Source: Odoribacter splanchnicus DSM 20712 (lineage in GTDB: Bacteria; Bacteroidota; Bacteroidia; Bacteroidales; Marinifilaceae). From it: a stretch of DNA of 64,000 bases. The notes beneath the pieces are model-generated. The model made no database searches, was not told the DNA's origin, and saw nothing but the letters and a program-made list of their open reading frames with translations. Shown here piece by piece: positions 45,429-55,650 of the stretch; position 1 is the stretch's first letter, and each line of letters begins with the position of its first letter. Where the stretch lies: contig NC_015160.1 of the NCBI RefSeq assembly GCF_000190535.1, forward strand, positions 1,798,001 through 1,862,000, read 5' to 3'. The translations under genes and the position numbers were made by a program.

Positions 45429-46601
45429 TTATTTCGGATTTACAGTAATAGTTCTGTCTTTCACAATAAAGGTAACATCCCCGCCGGTTTCTATAAATTG
45501 CAGGAATTCTTCTACCCGTTCATATTTTTTCAGTTGACCTGAAAAGCGTAATTTTTTTAAAGCTTCTCCATTGAAAAAAACTTCCACATCATAGTTACGT
45601 CCGACCGTCTTCATCATTTCTTCCAGGGATTCTTTGTTAAAGAAGTAAATGCCGTCCTTCCAGCTTATAAATTCTTTAGGATTCACTTGCAATAATTCCG
45701 GTTTCTCCCCCCGACGTCCGGCCCTGACCTGTTCTCCGGGTTTCATAACTATTTCCCCCTGTTTCAAATTCTTGCCGGTATAGCTGACAGCTCCTTTCAC
45801 CAAGGTAGTCACAACCCGTTCTTCATCTTCATAATCCCGGATATTGAACTCTGTACCCAAGACCCGGATCTCCCCGGATGAACCGGAAACAATGAAAGGA
45901 TGTGCTGTATCTCTTTCAACAGCGAAATAAGCCTCTCCCGATAAAAACACCCGCCGTTGCGAACCGTTGAAACGAACCGGATATTTCAGCTTCGAACCGG
46001 CATTCAGCCAAACCCGGGTACCGTCGCCCAAGACCAGCGAATACTCACCTCCACGCGGGACGGTCAATTCATTGTACAGGACTTGTGGTTTTGCTGTCTG
46101 TGATTGGGAAGAATAAACCAATTGTCCGTCGTGGTACTGAATCCGGGTACCGTCTTTTTCAGCTATAGGAGCCACTTCTTCTCCCAAATTTATTTTTTCT
46201 CCATTGGCCAGGGTCACCACCGCTTTCGGTTTTACAATTCCGATCTCTTCCGACAAGGGTATCGAAGCGGGTTGCCACCAAACGAATAGTCCGACCCCTC
46301 CACCGACCAACAACGGAATCAGCAACGAGGCCACCCATCTCCAGCGAAGGCGGCCGATAGACCGTTTTCCGGCCGTCATGCTCCAAAATCGCCGGTAAGC
46401 TTTATCCGTCTCAAAAATATCCGGTTCTTCCAATGCATTCTTTATCCACTCCCGGTCCTCAAATTCCCGGGCATACTTGTCCAACCCTGTCGTTTCTTTC
46501 ATATGCCTGTATTCCTCGAGCTCCGAATCTTTCATCCGCCCCAACCAATATTCGAATATCAGATCGACAACCCTACCGATATCATATCCACGACGCTTCA
46601 T
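45429..46601 (-). CDS. FecR-family anti-sigma factor without an adjacent sigma gene
   Basis: This 390-residue protein has the usual parts: cytoplasmic N-terminus (YWLGRMKDSELEEYRHMKE), membrane helix (WVASLLIPLLVGGGVGLFVW), FecR domain (ELTVPRGGEYSLVLGDGTRV, FLSGEAYFAVERDTAHPF) and DUF4974 (GIYFFNKESLEEMMKTVGRN). It precedes a SusC gene, as expected, but the gene immediately upstream is a thioredoxin of the fimbrial operon rather than a sigma factor. The nearest upstream sigma gene on this strand, at 59734-60300, carries an amber codon. Confidence 0.93.
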   Translation of the reverse strand: MKRRGYDIGRVVDLIFEYWLGRMKDSELEEYRHMKETTGLDKYAREFEDREWIKNALEEPDIFETDKAYRRFWSMTAGKRSIGRLRWRWVASLLIPLLVGGGVGLFVWWQPASIPLSEEIGIVKPKAVVTLANGEKINLGEEVAPIAEKDGTRIQYHDGQLVYSSQSQTAKPQVLYNELTVPRGGEYSLVLGDGTRVWLNAGSKLKYPVRFNGSQRRVFLSGEAYFAVERDTAHPFIVSGSSGEIRVLGTEFNIRDYEDEERVVTTLVKGAVSYTGKNLKQGEIVMKPGEQVRAGRRGEKPELLQVNPKEFISWKDGIYFFNKESLEEMMKTVGRNYDVEVFFNGEALKKLRFSGQLKKYERVEEFLQFIETGGDVTFIVKDRTITVNPK

Positions 46602-46718
46602 GCTTTTTCAGATTTTTGTTATTTTTATATATTAAATCCGAAAAAGAAAAAAAGTATAACAGAAAAATGATTTTTTTTTGAAAAAATAGCTTGTACTCCC
46701 CACGCTGCTCTCTTTCGG

Positions 46719-47612
46719 CTATTGTTCAGAGAGCCATGCCTCGATTTTTTCTGCCGAGGCATCCTTGAGTATTACCCGTTTCCCGCTATCGAGCAGGTAG
46801 AGGGTGGGCATTGCCTTGAGATCATATACCTGTTCACGGGTAAGCCGTTTTCCCTCGTCATAACCATCGATCCAACGGGCGGGAAAGATCGCTTTTTCCC
46901 AGGCCGGCGTTTTACCCTCCACACACACGGATAGCAGGCATAACCGTCCGGCCTTCATAAATTCATTCATAACCGGTAAGGAGAGAAGCGCCTCCTTCAC
47001 ACGTTGACAGTCCGTGCAATCGGGATCATTGAAATAAAGCACAACATAATCGGCTTTTATACCCGAAAGCCGGTTCATGGCACCGTCGCGGGTCCGGTAG
47101 GTAAAATCGGCAGCCACATCACCCGGACGATTTTTCAGGGCCATTTCCAAGAGGTAACGGGGACGTTCTTTATCCCAATCATCCAAGCCGGGATTCCCGA
47201 GCAGTGAACGCAGTACCAGGATATGCAGCTCCTCGTTGTACATAGGCGAGTTGGGTTCGTAAAGATACTTGTCCGCCAAGGATATGAAATGGTACAACAT
47301 CTCTTTTTTCACCATAGCACGCCGGAAAAGCGTGTCGACGGCAACCTGTACTTTTGCCGTGTAGGGAAGAATACTGATAAAATCGACAAATGCCTGTTCC
47401 GTGATTTCAGGCCGGGAAATTAAGGTGGTGTCAGCAAAATTGAAATAATCCCAGTAATGCACGGCCAGATAAGCAGCCCGTTCTGCGGGATCCGTCAGAA
47501 GAACAGGTACCTCGGGTAACCGAAACTCCTCCGTCGTTCGTTGCGCCTGAGCGAAGGACATAAGCCCGATACAGAAGATACACGCCCAAAGGGTTAGATT
47601 CAGAATTTTCAT
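46719..47612 (-). CDS. DUF5106 thioredoxin-like protein, last gene of fimbrial operon
   Basis: This 297-residue exported protein has a signal peptide ending AQAQ (about residue 24), an N-terminal DUF5106 region (about 28-165, AAYLAVHYWDYFNFADTTLI) and a C-terminal thioredoxin-like domain (about 170-297) with the active site FNDPDCTDCQRVKEALL and LKAMPTLYLLDSGKR with the cis-Pro. CxxC here is CTDC. It may help disulfide chemistry of secreted proteins. It is 76 bases downstream of the DUF4906 adhesin gene, so it probably belongs to the fimbrial operon rather than to the FecR gene that follows. Confidence 0.82.
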   Translation of the reverse strand: MKILNLTLWACIFCIGLMSFAQAQRTTEEFRLPEVPVLLTDPAERAAYLAVHYWDYFNFADTTLISRPEITEQAFVDFISILPYTAKVQVAVDTLFRRAMVKKEMLYHFISLADKYLYEPNSPMYNEELHILVLRSLLGNPGLDDWDKERPRYLLEMALKNRPGDVAADFTYRTRDGAMNRLSGIKADYVVLYFNDPDCTDCQRVKEALLSLPVMNEFMKAGRLCLLSVCVEGKTPAWEKAIFPARWIDGYDEGKRLTREQVYDLKAMPTLYLLDSGKRVILKDASAEKIEAWLSEQ

Positions 47613-47688
47613 GTCGCTTGGTATTATGATTTATGAAAAACTCCGGACGCTTCCACGTTCGGAGTTTCCGATTGTATCATTCAAAATA

Positions 47689-50600
47689 TCAGTTACCGGT
47701 AGCCGCTTGAAGTTCAATATCCGGCTTTGCGAACAGCTCAGCCAAATTATCGTAGATTTTGTGATAAACGTTTCCGGCAGTATCCTCGTAATGCAACTCG
47801 ATTTTGTCGGAATACCAGTTGAACTCGTACTCCCTACGCAGGCGCAATTCATATCGGCCGTCAGCCGTAACGGTAACCGAACCGATACGACTGTTGTTGC
47901 CGACACGCTCGAAAGAGACGAACGCACCGACAGGCACATCCTTTACACCGTCAGCGGCTGCATAACGGAGCGTTCCCGTAATCGACCGGTTGGTTACCCG
48001 GAAAGTCTTACTATAATACACTACTTGTTTCTCGTTGGAGGAAATCGTGATGTCGCCCGCACTTACAATGCTATTTGTGATAAACGGCAAGGTTTTACGC
48101 TCTCCGTTTTGGTTTACTGAAATAGTCGTTGTATTGTCTATGTTTTCGATTGCATTTGTACCATAGTTACGTTCGGCCTCCCTGTCAGCCTCCACTGTAT
48201 AAATGAAACGTCCCGGAACCGCAGGATCGGCCTTTAGTTTCGTTCCATTCAATTTGTTTGCCGCCAAGCGGTTTTCATCAATCTTCAGCATGGGCGCATC
48301 GATATAAATTTCGAACTCATTGCCGAACGGATCTACCGAGTTTCCGTCCGATCCGCAAAAACTGGTCACGTCAATGGCAATATCCACCTCCTGTTCGGGT
48401 TGATAAGTCCATACCAAAGGGGTTACCACTTCAGGAATATCTGCCGCTGAAGCGGACCTATCCGGTTCGTCATCTTTCCCTTTCCAATCCTCACCGGCAT
48501 ATTTTACACGTGCCCCGAAACGGAACGGATTGTAATTGGCCAGCTCAAACGTAACGCTTCGGTATGAATTACCGGCATATATACCCATATCACCGGCATC
48601 TGCCGCCAGTACCGCCTCATTACCGGGTTGGTTCGAGGCAATCCTGACCACTTCCGCGCTTTTTGCCCGGTTCGTGTACATATAAATCGAATATTTGCCG
48701 GTTTCCGTCGGACTGCCGGGCTTTATCGGTTTGAACATCAACATACGACCGCCTGCCGGATTGTTCTTTCTCCACCACGTATCTGCCTCGTCAGTATAGA
48801 AATTACAGTCAAACGACACAATATCGGCTTCCGACGGATCTTTATAATCCGACAAATACTGTGAATATAGCAAGAACTCATCTTTCTCTCCGGCATTGAA
48901 CGGTGTTCCTCTTTGGTCATCTTCCACTTCATCGCCTTGTTTCTGCATGAGTTGCAGATCAAACTGCACCTTAGCATTGACCTTCTGCGGCACCAGGCGG
49001 TATAACACATACTCGTCATCTGCATATCCATCCGGATTTTGGGTAGGATCGGCGCTATACGCTTTCAGTCCCGTTACCGTGATGGACTTACGGGTGTCAG
49101 AGAACGTAAATTCCCGAGTCATGGTTTCGAAGTGTTCGGCCTCAATATAGAGCGTCCCTTTATATCCGGCAGCCTGTGACAGGATATTCTCGAAATAAAC
49201 CCGTTGCACACCGGCCTGTTCGACCGTATATAGAAATTTATAGTCCGGTTCCGTTTTGATGTCTCCACTACTGTACCACTCCTTGTCGCCATTACGGACC
49301 ACGGGCAATGCCATACCTGCCTCGTAACGTATATCCAATTCGTTGGCCGATAGGTACACTTTCATCGGGAACAGCTCGTCAGGACATGTTTCGGGAATGG
49401 TAAACATCACCGTTACGTGCGAACGGTCTTCGGTTGGATTATTCTCGTTTATTTTTCCGTACACCTGCGTGCCTACCCATGAAGGAGTGAACGCCTGTCT
49501 CTTCACTGTGATCACTTTAATTTTGCGTTGCAGACGTCCTTTCTTTACAAGCAATGTACCTTCCAGCTTCTCGTTATTTCCCAAAGGAAGCAGAGAGATG
49601 ACGATACTGCCCTTACCAATCCCGTCTTCAATCTCAAAACTATTGTCTATATTTTGTCTAGCCACGAGGTTATCTATCCACGAGACATCTGCCTTATCGT
49701 CTTTTGTTATCGTCGTTCCGTTTTTACCTTTAACAGTATAAGAAAGTGTGTAGTTTCCGGTTCCGCCCGTAGCGTCTCCATCTATCACATAGCCGGTCTT
49801 TTCAACCGTGAGAATGTAATTCTGATCCTCTACCTCGTTCACCTCGTCGGAAATGGAGATCCAGACGTTGTTCGTGGCCGCTGCTGTCAATGCAGCGGCG
49901 AAGTTTTCCTGTCCAAAAGAAAGGGCTCCCTTGATATTCAACTTGTAATGATGGTTACGGCGTATGAGAATCTGATCGCCTTTTTCGTCAATCAGCATCA
50001 CCCGATAATATTTTTCCGTGGACTCACCCGGAACATGTCCGCGAATGATGATACTGACAGGATCATCTGCGCTGTTTTCACTTTCGAAGATATACTGTTT
50101 CGTGGCCGTGGTCACATCCGTGATGTCGCTCATCCTGGCATCATTCTGCGGAAGTGTGACAAACGGATCGTCTTCGCCCGGCCACTCGAAATCGAATCCC
50201 TTTTCCGGGTGATAGGGAGCTACCGTACCAAAGGCATTCGTGTTATAGGCTACAAAACCCGTCACCTCTATCCACCCGTTGATCGGATTGTCGATGGAAA
50301 CCTGCGCATGGTTGCGGATCATCTTTATCGTATTTCCCTTGTCGGCCATTTGAGCATCGATCTTACTATCGTTATCCGGATCGCAGGTAAAACGTGCCCA
50401 ATAGATCATACGCCCCGACGAGCCCTCCAGCAGAGCCATAACCTCGGCCTCCGATTTGTTACGAAATTTATCCTCCTTGAATTCCGACATATTCTGATTG
50501 GCGAGAAAATGTACGGTTCGGGTATTTTCAGGCACTTCGGCCTCGAAATTTCCTGTTAAGCCGGCTCCATTCCCGGTAGGGGTAACTTTGGCCTCGACGG

Positions 50601-50835
50601 TCGTGGTAAAAAGACCGTAACTGTCGAAACAGAACAGTGTCATGTCCTGTACACCACCTCCGTCGGGATCGACCGAACGGGTTACCACCTCCTGCATAGC
50701 CGGAATATCGGCACTGAACCGAAGGGCCACGTAACCTTCATGTGCCGTGGGCATCGAGTCCGGCAGATCATCTTGCCGGCAAGAGACCAGTAGCACAGCC
50801 AAAGTTATTGCCGTATGTATTACTCTTTTTATCAT
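47689..50835 (-). CDS. Large DUF4906-like fimbrial tip or surface adhesin
   Basis: This 1048-residue lipoprotein (AITLAVLLVSCRQDD, Cys at about 19) starts with a Mfa/fimbrillin-like beta-sandwich domain (about 30-300: VALRFSADIPAMQEVVTRSV, then TLFCFDSYGLF, RTVHFLANQ), then several beta-rich domains (about 310-1048) with repeated extracellular-adhesin character. This matches the DUF4906 proteins encoded near Mfa/Fim fimbriae. As the largest subunit encoded after the shaft and anchor genes, it is a candidate tip adhesin, like Mfa5 in size and place. The end (EYEFNWYSDKIELHYEDTAG) is a further beta domain. Confidence 0.75.
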   Translation of the reverse strand: MIKRVIHTAITLAVLLVSCRQDDLPDSMPTAHEGYVALRFSADIPAMQEVVTRSVDPDGGGVQDMTLFCFDSYGLFTTTVEAKVTPTGNGAGLTGNFEAEVPENTRTVHFLANQNMSEFKEDKFRNKSEAEVMALLEGSSGRMIYWARFTCDPDNDSKIDAQMADKGNTIKMIRNHAQVSIDNPINGWIEVTGFVAYNTNAFGTVAPYHPEKGFDFEWPGEDDPFVTLPQNDARMSDITDVTTATKQYIFESENSADDPVSIIIRGHVPGESTEKYYRVMLIDEKGDQILIRRNHHYKLNIKGALSFGQENFAAALTAAATNNVWISISDEVNEVEDQNYILTVEKTGYVIDGDATGGTGNYTLSYTVKGKNGTTITKDDKADVSWIDNLVARQNIDNSFEIEDGIGKGSIVISLLPLGNNEKLEGTLLVKKGRLQRKIKVITVKRQAFTPSWVGTQVYGKINENNPTEDRSHVTVMFTIPETCPDELFPMKVYLSANELDIRYEAGMALPVVRNGDKEWYSSGDIKTEPDYKFLYTVEQAGVQRVYFENILSQAAGYKGTLYIEAEHFETMTREFTFSDTRKSITVTGLKAYSADPTQNPDGYADDEYVLYRLVPQKVNAKVQFDLQLMQKQGDEVEDDQRGTPFNAGEKDEFLLYSQYLSDYKDPSEADIVSFDCNFYTDEADTWWRKNNPAGGRMLMFKPIKPGSPTETGKYSIYMYTNRAKSAEVVRIASNQPGNEAVLAADAGDMGIYAGNSYRSVTFELANYNPFRFGARVKYAGEDWKGKDDEPDRSASAADIPEVVTPLVWTYQPEQEVDIAIDVTSFCGSDGNSVDPFGNEFEIYIDAPMLKIDENRLAANKLNGTKLKADPAVPGRFIYTVEADREAERNYGTNAIENIDNTTTISVNQNGERKTLPFITNSIVSAGDITISSNEKQVVYYSKTFRVTNRSITGTLRYAAADGVKDVPVGAFVSFERVGNNSRIGSVTVTADGRYELRLRREYEFNWYSDKIELHYEDTAGNVYHKIYDNLAELFAKPDIELQAATGN

Positions 50836-50874
50836 AGTCTTATCCTTTATCTGTTCTTCGTACTAATTACCGGT

Positions 50875-53094
50875 CTATTTGCCATTGTAAACGTCGCGGA
50901 CACAACGAACACCGGTTCCATTCATATTGTTTTTAGAATTGGATACCCTGCCGCTTGCACTATAATAATATGCAGCATTTAACAGATAATCTATAGCATC
51001 TGCATCTGCATTTTCTGTTCCTTGAAAATCCATGATAATCTTCAATTCGGCCTCGGTTGGCAAACGCCAATCGTCATACACCGTTCCATCCTCTGCAACC
51101 TCCACATAATTAGCGCAATGCTCCCGTGCAACCCTCAAACTTTTGTCGCTGTCATCCAATGTCAAATTTCCAGCCCCCAACATAAAGCCACCTAATGAAG
51201 ATGCAATCATAAAAGATGGGGAGACCAGTTGAGCATTATCTTTTCCGGGATCTGTAACCATCAGTCCGGGATTACTTTCGTCTTCAATCAATCGAGGACG
51301 TCCCACTGTATATTTATTCGATGTTGCTGTTAATCGAATATGGTACAAACGTCCATTGTATTCTCCTGTGCTGCTTGTCTCTCTCTGCTCCCTACTATTC
51401 CAATAATAGTGCAGAATGGTTGATTTTCCGTTCGTTACACTGGAAACAAACTTAGATCGGAAAAAACCGCTGGATGTATTAGTTTCACCCCACCAACCAC
51501 TTCTTTCTGATGCTTCGTAATCATATTGTCCGTTCCAGCTGGATATATTTCCCGTGGCAAGGCTGATTCCGTATATACGGTCTCCCATATACTCATACGT
51601 GGTAGGCCGGGTGTTATTTGTTTTAAAATCGTCACGATAAGAATACCTACTCTGTATGTTTATGATGTACTCCAACGGGTACTGGATAATTTCGACCTCA
51701 CGTTCTACCTGATCATCATTAAAGACTTTCACTTTGATATAGCGGATCGTGTTGTTGGTCGGTACCGGGCTATGAATGCCGATATTTCCTGTTACATCAG
51801 GCTCGGGGGTTATGGTGATTTGCCTGAGAGTCTGAGCATCTACAGAACGTTGCACTCCGAACTTGTCGTAATAATAAGCGCTTACAACTTCAGCATGTAC
51901 TTCCGATGACGATGCAAATCGCAGTGTAGTATTGTCATCCGCCATATTATGCATCTCTATCTCGTTTTCATTCAGCGTCAGGTAGACCGGACGATCATCC
52001 TCACCGCCAACCAGAATCGTTTGTTCATTCCAGTCCTGCACGGAATAAGTCATATCAGTCAATTCAACCGGTTTTGACGGGTCGTTGGCTCCGGGAGCAT
52101 TCACACTGACTACCACCTCGTAGCAGGTATTACGTTCCAGTGCTTTCTTTTCGCTGACAGGGATCTGGTACCAGTTGCTCTCACGAAGCTGTGCATCGTC
52201 TCCATCCCCCTCATACTTCATGGGAATATTCACAACCAGACGTACTTCCTTTTCAAGCGCACTTTCGTTTATCCACGTATGAGCATAGGTATAGGCGGTC
52301 ACGGTAATTAAATCCGCAGTCCAGTTGAAATAGCTGCCGGAGGACTTATCGGTATCTGTCAGATCAGCCGTACCGTTTACATCCGCTATTACCGATGTTG
52401 TATAAGGCATGTTGCGCAAGTAATATCCTGCATTATGGGCTTCCTTACTGTCATCGAACGTTACTCTGTCACCCTTCTGTATCCTGACGACAATCTTGGC
52501 TGCCGCACGGCGTAAGGTAACCTGCAGTTCCGTATTGTCCGTAGCCGTTCCGTAGTTTAGAGTTACCGTTTCGGGGGCATTGGGTTCATCGGTTCCAGCA
52601 TAAGCCACACCGTCCATCAGAAAAGTCCGCGGGGCACCGCTCACCTGCGATAATCCTGTCATGTGGATATTCCGGTCGCTCTGCGTCATGGCCTTGAGTC
52701 TATTCAGATCGAAATCTTTGGCATCGAATATTTCCGCCAGAGCTGTGCTGTTGGCAATCAGGTATACCCAATACTTTGTGTCTTTATTGAAACTGCTCCT
52801 CTTAGCTGTTAAGGTGATCTTACCGTTACCGGTTTCACTGCCCTCCACCCGCTCGTGCCATTTCCAATCTCCGTTCTCTTCGAAAATCACAACGTCGATA
52901 TGGTTGACGGCCATTTCCACTCCGGGTTCATTGCCGGCACGGCTCACAGGCAATGTCTCCGACGATAGATTAAGAATGATGCTATTACCGTTCTTTTCCA
53001 TGCTTCTGCCCGAAATATCGTCGTCTTTTTCACAGGCGGTAAGAAACAGTACCGCCATGCCACAAACAATAATATGATATACTAGCTGTTTCAT
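50875..53094 (-). CDS. Fimbrial accessory subunit with C-terminal lectin-like (FISUMP/DUF1566-type) domain
   Basis: This 739-residue lipoprotein (GMAVLFLTACEKDDD, Cys at about 21) begins with fimbrillin-like domains (about 30-350: MAVNHIDVVIFEENGDWKW, VTLRRAAAKIVVRIQ, MTYSVQDWNEQT). The C-terminal about 200 residues end in a domain with DWRLPTEAELKIIMDFQ, AAYYYSASG and GTGVRCVRD. That pattern is shared by Fibrobacter-major-domain and DUF1566 proteins, which have a C-type-lectin/FGE-like fold. Such tips are likely ligand-binding, so this may be an adhesin at the fimbrial end. It lies six bases after the neighbouring subunit gene. Confidence 0.75.
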   Translation of the reverse strand: MKQLVYHIIVCGMAVLFLTACEKDDDISGRSMEKNGNSIILNLSSETLPVSRAGNEPGVEMAVNHIDVVIFEENGDWKWHERVEGSETGNGKITLTAKRSSFNKDTKYWVYLIANSTALAEIFDAKDFDLNRLKAMTQSDRNIHMTGLSQVSGAPRTFLMDGVAYAGTDEPNAPETVTLNYGTATDNTELQVTLRRAAAKIVVRIQKGDRVTFDDSKEAHNAGYYLRNMPYTTSVIADVNGTADLTDTDKSSGSYFNWTADLITVTAYTYAHTWINESALEKEVRLVVNIPMKYEGDGDDAQLRESNWYQIPVSEKKALERNTCYEVVVSVNAPGANDPSKPVELTDMTYSVQDWNEQTILVGGEDDRPVYLTLNENEIEMHNMADDNTTLRFASSSEVHAEVVSAYYYDKFGVQRSVDAQTLRQITITPEPDVTGNIGIHSPVPTNNTIRYIKVKVFNDDQVEREVEIIQYPLEYIINIQSRYSYRDDFKTNNTRPTTYEYMGDRIYGISLATGNISSWNGQYDYEASERSGWWGETNTSSGFFRSKFVSSVTNGKSTILHYYWNSREQRETSSTGEYNGRLYHIRLTATSNKYTVGRPRLIEDESNPGLMVTDPGKDNAQLVSPSFMIASSLGGFMLGAGNLTLDDSDKSLRVAREHCANYVEVAEDGTVYDDWRLPTEAELKIIMDFQGTENADADAIDYLLNAAYYYSASGRVSNSKNNMNGTGVRCVRDVYNGK

Positions 53095-53100
53095 CGCTCG

Positions 53101-54642
53101 TTAGTTATTTATGGGTACTTCGATCTGTTTTATCACAATTGCCTCGGGAATGTTACTCCCCTGCCATTTCAAGGAAGCGCTCTGCCCGTTAATTAATAAC
53201 AATGAACTACCTGTCTGATCCCACGCCGGCGTGTAAGAGATAGCCAGACTTACCGTTTTGTCCACATTTGTGGACTTCAATGCCTTGATCTTGATTTGGT
53301 AGGGGTCAGAGGAAGCCACATAATTTCCCGGATCGACAAGCACTCCTTTTTGATAAACCGTTATCTCAAAATCTCCAGCTGTGGCATCAAGCAATGTGGG
53401 AACCCATATCTGTTTATCAGGCCCGAATATCGAGAATGTGAAAGAGTAACTGCCCTCCTCAGAAGTAGCATCGTTATTGTACCAAATAGTCGGTTGGCTG
53501 TATTGTCCATCTTCCGGTACCGAGCTTCCGTCAGCAGGTGTTATCGGATTGTCGTAACTCGGATAATCAAAAGTGATATTGTAATTCTCCTTATTCCAGT
53601 CGGCCACCTTATATTCGACGGTTATCTTACCATCGTTGTGCATCAGGCAACAGACCGTATAATATTTATTCCTTTCGATAGGAGGCATATATACAAAACC
53701 GCTTCGGGCGTTTCCATCGAATTCATAGTCTACCCGAAGAACATTACCGTCGTTATCCCCCTTAACGTCCCATGAGGTACTACCCCAAGGGTTTTCGAAA
53801 AGATAGAAAGATTCGTTCAGAACAGGTGTATAGTTCGCCGGGTTTTCCTTATCGGTTTGCGAGGCATTCTCAGCTAAAGTTTTCGTTACCTCTTCTTCGA
53901 CAACTTCGAGGCTGATATCACCTGTAATACCTGTTATCGCTTTCAGTGTTTCATCAGTTTGCGGCATCAGGTAATTGCGTGTCCTTGTTCCGGATGCCAG
54001 TACGGTCAATCCGGTAACACGCAGACTGCTATTCTCTCCGACAGGCTTGGCTGCGAATACGCCGAGCTTACCTATCGGGCGTTTCAGTTCAAACGTAAGG
54101 TCCTGCCGAAGCAACGTGTGCCCTGCATGTCCGGGATCGGCCGGGGTCTTATCCGACAACTGCGTCAAGTCGATTGTTTCCGTCTGTTTGCAAAACATCG
54201 GCAAACCTTTCGACGTATTCAGCTTCGTGAATGTAAAATGGTTCAACTGGGTTTCCGTTGTGTTTTCCGTCAATAAGACAGAAGAACCCGGTGTTTCCAT
54301 GGCCGCTTCGTTGGCCACGACATAGAAGTCCACCTTCTGTGTCATGGTGGAATACATGGTCAGGTGCATCAGGAACGAGGGATTGTTCACGTCCAGTCCG
54401 TCTTTCGTGTAGAAGTGTCCGGCCGGTTGTCCATCAACAAAAGCGTATACGCGCAACGAGTGCAGAACAGTCTCGTTGTTTGTGGGAATACCGTCGGTCT
54501 CCTCTACGGCCCGGGTGCCTATGTTCAGTTGCACCAACGCATCACCCTTTTCAGAGGGGACTGTATATTTTTCTTTGATACAGCCGGAGAGCAGAGAAGC
54601 ACAACAGCCGAATAAGAACACCGCATAAAGTATCTTTCTCAT
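53101..54642 (-). CDS. Fimbrial accessory lipoprotein (Mfa3/FimC-like)
   Basis: This 513-residue lipoprotein (FGCCASLLSGCIKEKY, Cys at about 21) has an N-terminal fimbrillin-like domain (VQLNIGTRAVEETDGIPTNN; LHSLRVYAFVDGQPAGHFY; VDFYVVANEAAME), a second domain ending in the usual VEYKVADWNKENYNITFD, and a further C-terminal beta domain (about 400-513). It is encoded between the anchor-like and lectin-like subunits and is probably an accessory or tip-proximal subunit. Family naming is by analogy with the mfa and fim loci of Porphyromonas. Confidence 0.78.
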   Translation of the reverse strand: MRKILYAVFLFGCCASLLSGCIKEKYTVPSEKGDALVQLNIGTRAVEETDGIPTNNETVLHSLRVYAFVDGQPAGHFYTKDGLDVNNPSFLMHLTMYSTMTQKVDFYVVANEAAMETPGSSVLLTENTTETQLNHFTFTKLNTSKGLPMFCKQTETIDLTQLSDKTPADPGHAGHTLLRQDLTFELKRPIGKLGVFAAKPVGENSSLRVTGLTVLASGTRTRNYLMPQTDETLKAITGITGDISLEVVEEEVTKTLAENASQTDKENPANYTPVLNESFYLFENPWGSTSWDVKGDNDGNVLRVDYEFDGNARSGFVYMPPIERNKYYTVCCLMHNDGKITVEYKVADWNKENYNITFDYPSYDNPITPADGSSVPEDGQYSQPTIWYNNDATSEEGSYSFTFSIFGPDKQIWVPTLLDATAGDFEITVYQKGVLVDPGNYVASSDPYQIKIKALKSTNVDKTVSLAISYTPAWDQTGSSLLLINGQSASLKWQGSNIPEAIVIKQIEVPINN

Positions 54643-54663
54643 GTTTCACATATTTTAAGGGTC

Positions 54664-55569
54664 TTAAAATTCAGGTTTCACTTGCTCAACATACCATTCG
54701 GGAACGGTGACCTTTATCGCGCCCGCCTTGAATTCGATCCGGATCGGAATCAGCACCTCTTGTTTAGAACAATCGATCATAGGGTTAGCAGCCAAAAAAT
54801 CAGCCAGGTTGATCTCCGCCAGCAGCTCTTCCCCGGAAGCCTGACGCAGACAGACGTTCACGTCCCTGTGATTCATGTGCCGCATTATGTTGGCACGAGC
54901 CGTCAGCAATTTTTTGCCGGACTCATATGTAGTTTCAAGCAAATAATCCGTAGCCTCTCCGCATGCCCGGTTCTCGAAATCGGTACAAGGCGAGACACCA
55001 CATATCTCAAGTACAGGCAATGAACCTGCACGTTTTCCCACAGCGGGAATCCCAACCACTTCTACGAACAAATCGTAGTGGGAGCTGGCAAATTCTATCG
55101 TTTTGGTCTGATCATCCTCTTCCCTGCCGGTAAAAGGCAGCACGGTATAGGACGTTGAAGCGTGATAAAGAGAGTCGTTGCCGGAAACCTGTTTACCGGC
55201 AAAATAATCCCCGTCAGCAAATACTATTTTGTTAAAGTCACAAGTGGTGAGGCCCTCCACTCTCGTGTGATGGGTGTTTCCCACGCAGACGATCCTGTAA
55301 TCCCCGGCTTTGAGCGGGGGAAGCAAAGCCGTACGGCTTGCTAACTCATCGTCGGATAAAGTATGCGAATTGACGCATTTATTCTCTGCATCGAAAACAT
55401 ACATTTCCACCCGGCAGATCTTGTCGGGGAATATCTCCGTCGTACCATCTCCCTTATAGCTGAGTGTCAATCTGTTGATGCTAAAACAGTCATCTATGTC
55501 TTCATCGATACAAGAAGTTAACGCACCTCCTAACAACGCCAGACAGAAAACAATACTCGTCAATTTCAT
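54664..55569 (-). CDS. FimB/Mfa2-family fimbrial anchor lipoprotein
   Basis: This 301-residue lipoprotein starts MKLTSIVFCLALLGGALTSC, lipid Cys at 20, followed by acidic residues. Patterns typical of the FimB/Mfa2 family are RVEMYVFDAENKCVNSHTLS, KAGDYRIVCVGNTHHTRVEG and VCLRQASGEELLAEINLADF. In Porphyromonas these proteins anchor the fimbria to the outer membrane and stop its growth. The frame opens at 55623, but the signal peptide begins at 55569. It follows the major fimbrillin gene. Confidence 0.85.
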   Translation of the reverse strand: MKLTSIVFCLALLGGALTSCIDEDIDDCFSINRLTLSYKGDGTTEIFPDKICRVEMYVFDAENKCVNSHTLSDDELASRTALLPPLKAGDYRIVCVGNTHHTRVEGLTTCDFNKIVFADGDYFAGKQVSGNDSLYHASTSYTVLPFTGREEDDQTKTIEFASSHYDLFVEVVGIPAVGKRAGSLPVLEICGVSPCTDFENRACGEATDYLLETTYESGKKLLTARANIMRHMNHRDVNVCLRQASGEELLAEINLADFLAANPMIDCSKQEVLIPIRIEFKAGAIKVTVPEWYVEQVKPEF

Positions 55570-55650
55570 AAATCTTATTTTTATTTCATCAAGGAGAAAA
55601 AAGAGGGGGAAGACGGGATACACCCGCCATTCCGCACCCTTTAATAATTA

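Noticed and set aside
49528..50559. Plus-strand 343-codon frame opposite the DUF4906-like gene
   Set aside because: Antisense shadow; the minus-strand gene has a lipoprotein signal and family-like domains.
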